From the NCBI GenBank assembly GCA_035946955.1, contig DASYYE010000375.1, positions 1 through 9,479 on the forward strand: a stretch of DNA of 9,479 nucleotides. The letters are read 5' to 3'. Positions 5,823 to 9,479 of the stretch are shown piece by piece. Source of the stretch: DASYYE01 sp035946955. GTDB lineage: Bacteria; Actinomycetota; Actinomycetes; Streptosporangiales; Streptosporangiaceae. The position numbers and the translations under genes are program-made. The notes under the pieces were generated by a model. The model did not search any database. It worked only from the letters and a program-made list of their open reading frames with translations, and was not told where the DNA came from. The first letter of the stretch is position 1. Every line of letters starts with the position of its first letter.

Positions 5823-5842
5823 TTCTGATGTATTTATCAGAA
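5823..5842. promoter_or_regulatory. TetR operator site 3 (operon B)
   Basis: TTCTGATG-TATT-TATCAGAA, an almost perfect palindrome (seven of eight arm pairs). It lies between the candidate operon B promoter and the ribosome-binding site at 5853-5858. It shares the left arm and 4-bp spacer with sites 1 and 2. Confidence 0.75.
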
Positions 5843-5865
5843 GTCAACTGCCGGAGGTGGTGACC

Positions 5866-6996
5866 ATGGCGGACACCGCGGGTGCCGGTGTCCACGCCGG
5901 ATTGCACAGTGAGCACGGAGGGCTGCGTCATGAGCACCCCGGACGCTCGGCGAACCCGGTGGTCAAGGTGGCCGACCTGGCATGGCTGGAGTTCGGCAAG
6001 CCAGACCTGGCACGTGCTGCGGACTTCGCCGCCGCCTTCGGCTTCGCCACCGTCGGCGCGGAGCAGGGCCCCCTTGTCCTGCGCGGGACACTGCCCGGCA
6101 CGCCGTGCGCAGTGGTCCACGAGGGGACGCGCTCCTGCTTCGCCGGGCTGGCATTCCGGGCCGCCGACGCCCAGGACCTGGCACGGCTCGCGCGCTGGTC
6201 CGGCAATGACGTGTGTGACCTGCCCGGGCCCGGCGGCGGCCGGGCGGTGGCACTGCGTGACCCGAGCGGGCTGGCCGTGAGTGTGGTGCACGGCGCCAGG
6301 GAACTGCCCGCGCTGCCCGGGCAGCAGCCGCTGGTCCTCAACGTGGGAACCCAGGCGCAGCGGGTCAACCACACCCAGCGCCCGCCGCGTACGCCCGCCA
6401 GAGTCAAGCGGCTGGGTCATGTGGTGTTCCGGACACCTTTCTTCCAGCGCGCACTGGACTGGTACCTCGAGGTGCTCGGCCTGGTCGTCAGCGACTTCCT
6501 CTACCTGGACGGCCAGCGGGACCGGGGCCCGACCATGGCCTTCCTCCGCTGTGACCGGGGCAGCGACCCCGCCGACCACCACAGTCTCGCCATGCACCTC
6601 GGGCCGGATGTGGCCTACGTCCACTCCGCCTACCAGGTGGCCGACCTCGACGCGCTCGCGGCGGGCGGTGAACACCTCGCCGAATGCGGGTACCAGCGGG
6701 CCTGGGGCATCGGCCGTCACATCCAGGGCAGCCAGGTCTTCGACTACTGGCGCGACCCCGACCGGCTCATGATGGAGCATTACACCGACGGTGACCTCTT
6801 CGACAACACCGTCGAGCCAGGGTGGGCACCCATGTCAGCCAGTGGGCTGGCCCAGTGGGGACCGCCCGTGACCCGCGACTTCCTCGGCACCAGGCCCACT
6901 CCGCGGCTGCTGCGCACGCTGGTCGCCGCGCTGCGCGAGGACAACGAGTTCGACGCCACCCGCCTGGTGGGCCTGATGAAGGCGATGAGCACGTGA
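5866..6996 (+). CDS. type I (VOC-fold) extradiol ring-cleavage dioxygenase
   Basis: A 376-residue two-domain VOC-superfamily protein of the catechol 2,3-dioxygenase / 2,3-dihydroxybiphenyl 1,2-dioxygenase / homoprotocatechuate 2,3-dioxygenase class. It should use Fe(II) (or Mn(II)) and O2 to open a catechol ring beside the hydroxyls. The N-terminal module (about 32-145) is the non-catalytic repeat. The C-terminal module carries the 2-His-1-Glu triad: H185 (RLGHVVFRTP), H253 (AYVHSAYQVADLD) and E304 (LMMEHYTDGD). Second-sphere residues also match: H238/H239 (DHHSLAMH), H285 (IGRHIQGS) and Y294 (FDYWRDP). An intact active site is therefore predicted. About 72 residues follow E304, longer than in BphC or XylE. 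The first 31 residues form a histidine-rich extension. The ATG at 5866 is fixed by GGAGGT seven bases upstream. GTGA overlaps the next start. Exact substrate unknown. Confidence 0.9.
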   Translation: MADTAGAGVHAGLHSEHGGLRHEHPGRSANPVVKVADLAWLEFGKPDLARAADFAAAFGFATVGAEQGPLVLRGTLPGTPCAVVHEGTRSCFAGLAFRAADAQDLARLARWSGNDVCDLPGPGGGRAVALRDPSGLAVSVVHGARELPALPGQQPLVLNVGTQAQRVNHTQRPPRTPARVKRLGHVVFRTPFFQRALDWYLEVLGLVVSDFLYLDGQRDRGPTMAFLRCDRGSDPADHHSLAMHLGPDVAYVHSAYQVADLDALAAGGEHLAECGYQRAWGIGRHIQGSQVFDYWRDPDRLMMEHYTDGDLFDNTVEPGWAPMSASGLAQWGPPVTRDFLGTRPTPRLLRTLVAALREDNEFDATRLVGLMKAMST

Positions 6997-7925
6997 GCAT
7001 CAACATCGTGCGCACCGTGGGCTCCTGGTGGGTGGAACGTGATGGGCGGGCCACCGCGGTCCGGACCCAGGCACGCACCACCGCGGACCTGCTCGCCGAC
7101 CGCGGCGCGGTCGAAGCGGCCGCTCGTGACGGTTCAGCCGCGGTGGATGCGTCCGAACTGAACCTCCTCTCGCCGGTCACCACCCCGTGCCGGGTGATCG
7201 CCCAGATGGTCAACTACCGTTCCCACGCCAGGGACTCCGGCTTCGACCCCGACACAGTGCCCCCGACCTTCTTCCGCAAGGCGTCTGGGTCCGTGAGCGG
7301 CCCCCGCGACACCATCGTCAAGCCAGCCCATGTCCAGTTGCTCGACTACGAGGTCGAACTCGGCCTGGTCCTCGGCGCCCCCCTGCTCCTGGGCACCGTG
7401 GTCGCCGAGGCGGACCTGCCCACCTACGTGGCCGGCCTGGTCATCGCCAATGACGTCTCCGCCCGGGACGTCCAGCTGCGAAAAGGCCAGTTCTACGAGG
7501 CAAAGTCCTATCCAACCTTCACGCCGGTCGGGCCCCGGCTCACCCTGCTGGAGGAACCCGAGTTCGCGCAACTGGCGGGGTTGCGGCTGAGGTTGTCCGT
7601 CAATGACGTGCTACGCCAGGACCAGACCCTCGCCGACATGATCGTGCCGCCCGCGCAGGCCCTCACCGTGCTCGCTCAGTTCCAGGCCCTCGACCCGGGC
7701 GATCTGCTGCTCACCGGCACACCCGGCGGCACAGCCCTGAAAGCGCCACCGAAAGTGGTCGAGAAAATCGGGGCGCTGCTGCCGCCCGAGGTGAAATGGC
7801 GGGCGTTCTTCGCCCGCCAGGCCCGGAACCCTGCCTACCTGCGCAGCGGTGATGTGGTCACCGCCCAGATCGCCACCGGCGACGGCACCCTCGACCTCGG
7901 CACGCAGCGCACCGTGGTCGGCTGA
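6993..7925 (+). CDS. fumarylacetoacetate hydrolase (FAH) family protein
   Basis: A 310-residue FAH-superfamily enzyme. These enzymes use Mg/Mn to cleave, decarboxylate or isomerise oxo-enoates, including products of catechol meta-cleavage. The N-terminal lead-in ends with SPVTTPCRVIAQMVNYRSHARDSG (60-83), containing the conserved N-Y-x-x-H (N74, Y75, H78). The metal site is the E-x-E pair E120/E122 in LLDYEVELGLVLG, with D154 in ANDVSARDVQ (152-161). K171 in FYEAKSYPTFTPVGP and the late TGTPGG (241-246) complete the fingerprint. The GTG start overlaps the dioxygenase stop by four bases, with GAAGG about ten bases upstream, so it is translationally coupled. The context suggests it processes the ring-cleavage product directly, the role played by the alpha/beta hydrolase MhpC in the phenylpropionate pathway or by HpaG in the homoprotocatechuate pathway. 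Hydrolase versus decarboxylase/isomerase cannot be decided from sequence. Residues about 250-285 form an insert rich in lysine and proline. Confidence 0.9.
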   Translation: MSINIVRTVGSWWVERDGRATAVRTQARTTADLLADRGAVEAAARDGSAAVDASELNLLSPVTTPCRVIAQMVNYRSHARDSGFDPDTVPPTFFRKASGSVSGPRDTIVKPAHVQLLDYEVELGLVLGAPLLLGTVVAEADLPTYVAGLVIANDVSARDVQLRKGQFYEAKSYPTFTPVGPRLTLLEEPEFAQLAGLRLRLSVNDVLRQDQTLADMIVPPAQALTVLAQFQALDPGDLLLTGTPGGTALKAPPKVVEKIGALLPPEVKWRAFFARQARNPAYLRSGDVVTAQIATGDGTLDLGTQRTVVG

Positions 7926-8015
7926 CATCGCAGTCGGCCCTGCGCAACCTGGTCAAGGTCGATGTCCGGGTCTTTGCGCACGGCCAGAGGCGCCCAACCC
8001 GGGAAGACGCAGAGA

Positions 8016-8041
8016 GAAGAGGCGGCCGAAGCCGCCCCTTC
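8016..8041. terminator. bidirectional terminator, hairpin with CGAA/TTCG tetraloop
   Basis: Arms 8016-8026 and 8031-8041 pair over 11 positions with one A-C mismatch. The inner stem is GGCGGC/GCCGCC around CGAA on the plus strand, which reads TTCG on the minus strand, a very stable UUCG-type tetraloop. It lies between the convergent FAH and DUF1996 genes. On the minus strand a pyrimidine-rich run follows the stem, so it should end the DUF1996 transcript especially well. Confidence 0.8.
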
Positions 8042-8058
8042 CGCTCGTCGCCTTCCTG

Positions 8059-9195
8059 TCAGGTCGGCATGTTGTCTGAGTTCGGCCCGGTGTGCGGGTT
8101 GGGCGAGCAAGTCACCGTGGACATCCCGAGAAGGCAGTCCTCTTCCAGGTCATCGAGGCCGCCGAGGGTGTCGGTGCCCCCGTCTGCGGCATTGTGGTCG
8201 CCGTACTGCCAGCCGTTCATGAAGTCGGCGTGGGCGTCGTACCACGGCAGTATTGACCCGCGGCTCCGCTCAAAGTTGAAGTTTGGCGCGTAGGGAGTAC
8301 AGCCTGGCGTGTTGAGACAGTTCTGCTCGTTGGCCAGCGTGCACTGCCCGTCGTAGGACAGGCCTGCGCAAGGGTCTACGATCCCGGTGTGCAACCGTGG
8401 GTTGACCATGGGCAGGAGATGGTAGCCGGATGGGCAGTTAGTGTCGTACTGACCAGTCCCGGTTGGATATTTGTAGTTGGTGTAGACGCTCTGGTCCTGG
8501 CCGTTCCAGCATCGCGGCATATCGACTCGCACCACAACCCCGTTCTGGTCACCTGGCAGGTCAATATATGGCGAACAGTCGTAGGGGTACGGCTCGTCAG
8601 GCGTGCTGCCGCCGCATGCGAACGAGATTTCCTGAAGGTTGGCTGGCGGCCCGGTAGCGTCGGGGGCGCCACCGACTTCCTCTGACCCGAACGGAGTAGT
8701 CGAATAGATCAGCGAAGGATTCGACTGGTCTCCGTCGTAGTAGGCACGGATGCTGGCGCCATGGCAAATAGTATAGTTTGAGTAGGCTGAATTCGGATCT
8801 GCGAAGCAGGGATACCCGGACGGCCCATATGTCTGTGATTCGCCCGGGCCGAGCAAGAGGCGGGGGAACCAGTAGGCGGCTGTGTCAGTGGCCGTGGTGC
8901 AGGATGTGTAGGGGTTGCTGTCCCCGCTCACGCCGACCGACCGCAACGTGCTCGGCGTCGAGTTCTGGTTGACCGTCGTGTTGCCGAAGAAATCATCGAA
9001 GTACTCCGTCATGGTCGAACCTGGGTCTTCGATGGGGTCGATCGTGGCTGACACTCCGTTGAAGTTGCAGAAGACCCAGAAGTCGGTGCGGGTGTCGGCG
9101 CTGGCGGGGGACGCCGCCAGGCCGACCGTCCCCAGGGCCAGCAGGCTCATAGTCGCGATGGCGGCAGACCACCGCCTGATACACAGTGTTCTCAC
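8059..9195 (-). CDS. secreted DUF1996-type protein, cysteine-rich and divergent
   Basis: A 378-residue exported protein resembling DUF1996 (found alone in actinobacteria and fungi, also fused to WSC carbohydrate-binding domains); function unknown. The N-terminus is a Sec signal: MRTLCIRRWS, hydrophobic core 11-28, A-S-A cleavage at 33/34. Family landmarks appear in order: ATIDPIEDPGS (50-60), DDFFGNTTVN (67-76), DTAAYWFPRLL (104-114), SFAC (191-194), VRVDMPRCWNG (222-232), CPSGYHLLPMV (254-264), YDAHADFMNGWQ (319-330) and LDDLEEDCL (347-355). The usual S-x-H-x-H before the FFG motif is replaced by TMTEYFDDFFG, and an insert near 276-300 carries four cysteines (14 in the mature protein). Start GTG 9195 is preceded by AAGGGAG at short spacing. 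The gene is convergent with operon B and stands alone. Parts are clearly less GC-rich than the neighbours, which could mean acquisition by transfer. Confidence 0.8.
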   Translation of the reverse strand: MRTLCIRRWSAAIATMSLLALGTVGLAASPASADTRTDFWVFCNFNGVSATIDPIEDPGSTMTEYFDDFFGNTTVNQNSTPSTLRSVGVSGDSNPYTSCTTATDTAAYWFPRLLLGPGESQTYGPSGYPCFADPNSAYSNYTICHGASIRAYYDGDQSNPSLIYSTTPFGSEEVGGAPDATGPPANLQEISFACGGSTPDEPYPYDCSPYIDLPGDQNGVVVRVDMPRCWNGQDQSVYTNYKYPTGTGQYDTNCPSGYHLLPMVNPRLHTGIVDPCAGLSYDGQCTLANEQNCLNTPGCTPYAPNFNFERSRGSILPWYDAHADFMNGWQYGDHNAADGGTDTLGGLDDLEEDCLLGMSTVTCSPNPHTGPNSDNMPT

Positions 9196-9479
9196 CGTTC
9201 TCCCTTCCACACGTGTCCGGGGTGCCCGTTGCTTGGACAAACGGGGTCTGTGACGGTTACTCCCACTACCAGGAAGACCTGATGGCACCCGGGGCGACGG
9301 CAATACCTGGAGGGGGCTGCCAGCGGCGGGTACCCAGGCACCCACGGGCTCGGCGAGTTGGTGATTTGGTGCGCGGCGATAACGGATGCGCCCGGTGTCC
9401 GGGTTGGCGCGGGGTAGCTGTCCGGTAGGAGCGGTCTTGTCCTGGTTCGCGGTGATGGCCTCCCGTCCGGGATGATCAA
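9196..9479. other. 284-bp region upstream of the DUF1996 gene with no supported gene
   Basis: This should hold the DUF1996 promoter. On the minus strand a TTGTCC with GACACG 17 bases later is a weak candidate. The minus-strand frame of DUF1996 stays open to the window edge without a stop, but its translation is proline/arginine-rich with no recognisable domain, and the signal peptide begins at 9195. No RNA gene, repeat array or mobile-element end is visible. Confidence 0.4.

Noticed and set aside
5752..6780. 342-codon minus-strand open frame opposite the dioxygenase
   Set aside because: It runs across the tetR/operon B regulatory region and opposes a gene with an intact iron site.
1..9465. 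12-bp direct repeat GATGGCCTCCCG at 1-12 and 9454-9465, near both window ends
   Set aside because: Short and GC-rich, expected by chance in about 9.5 kb of such DNA; the first copy lies in a coding start, and there is no integrase or transposase.
9192..9479. 95-codon minus-strand open frame at the right edge
   Set aside because: It overlaps the DUF1996 start and its ribosome-binding site, begins at the window edge and shows no domain.
1..9479. CRISPR arrays, tRNA/rRNA genes, insertion sequences, phage att sites
   Set aside because: Looked for by eye on both strands; no repeat-spacer pattern, cloverleaf, transposase motif or terminal inverted repeats were found.

Overview
The window is high-GC DNA with GTG and ATG starts, overlapping stop/start junctions, several apparently leaderless promoters (a -10 hexamer 6-8 bases before the start codon) and Sec-exported proteins of actinobacterial families. 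This points to an actinobacterium (Streptomyces/Pseudonocardia/Actinomadura-like). The genus cannot be fixed from the sequence alone.

Left part (1-1315): a divergent regulatory pair. A carboxymuconolactone-decarboxylase/AhpD-fold gene (129-581, minus) and a two-domain HxlR-SCP2 regulator (674-1315, plus) share a 92-bp intergenic region with two palindromes placed over the promoters. Downstream of the AhpD-like gene, at the left edge, are the first ten codons of another minus-strand gene whose N-terminus resembles a SigJ/ECF42-type sigma factor. Next comes a convergent junction with a perfect 17-bp hairpin, then a secreted DUF4232 protein (1418-2008, minus).

Centre (2202-7925): a compact aromatic ring-opening module. 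Operon A (plus) encodes a PheA/TfdB/MhpA-type FAD aromatic hydroxylase and an NmrA-like NAD(P)-binding SDR, which overlap by one base. Operon B (plus) encodes a type I (VOC-fold) extradiol dioxygenase with all expected iron and catalytic residues, and a fumarylacetoacetate-hydrolase-family protein, which overlap by four bases. Between the operons lies a minus-strand TetR regulator, divergent from operon B and convergent with operon A. The most informative signal is a shared 20-bp operator, TTCTGATG-N4-(C/T)ATCA plus a variable end. It occurs three times: over the operon A promoter, upstream of tetR, and just upstream of operon B. This indicates that one TetR controls both operons and itself. 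The implied chemistry is ring hydroxylation, meta ring cleavage, then C-C hydrolysis or decarboxylation/isomerisation by the FAH-fold enzyme. No hydratase, aldolase, ferredoxin or transporter is encoded here, so substrate and lower pathway are unknown.

Right part (7926-9479): a strong UUCG-type hairpin separates the module from a convergent secreted DUF1996 protein (8059-9195, minus). That protein is cysteine-rich, appears to have lost family histidines, and part of its gene is much less GC-rich than its neighbours. The last 284 bases hold no gene that I can support.
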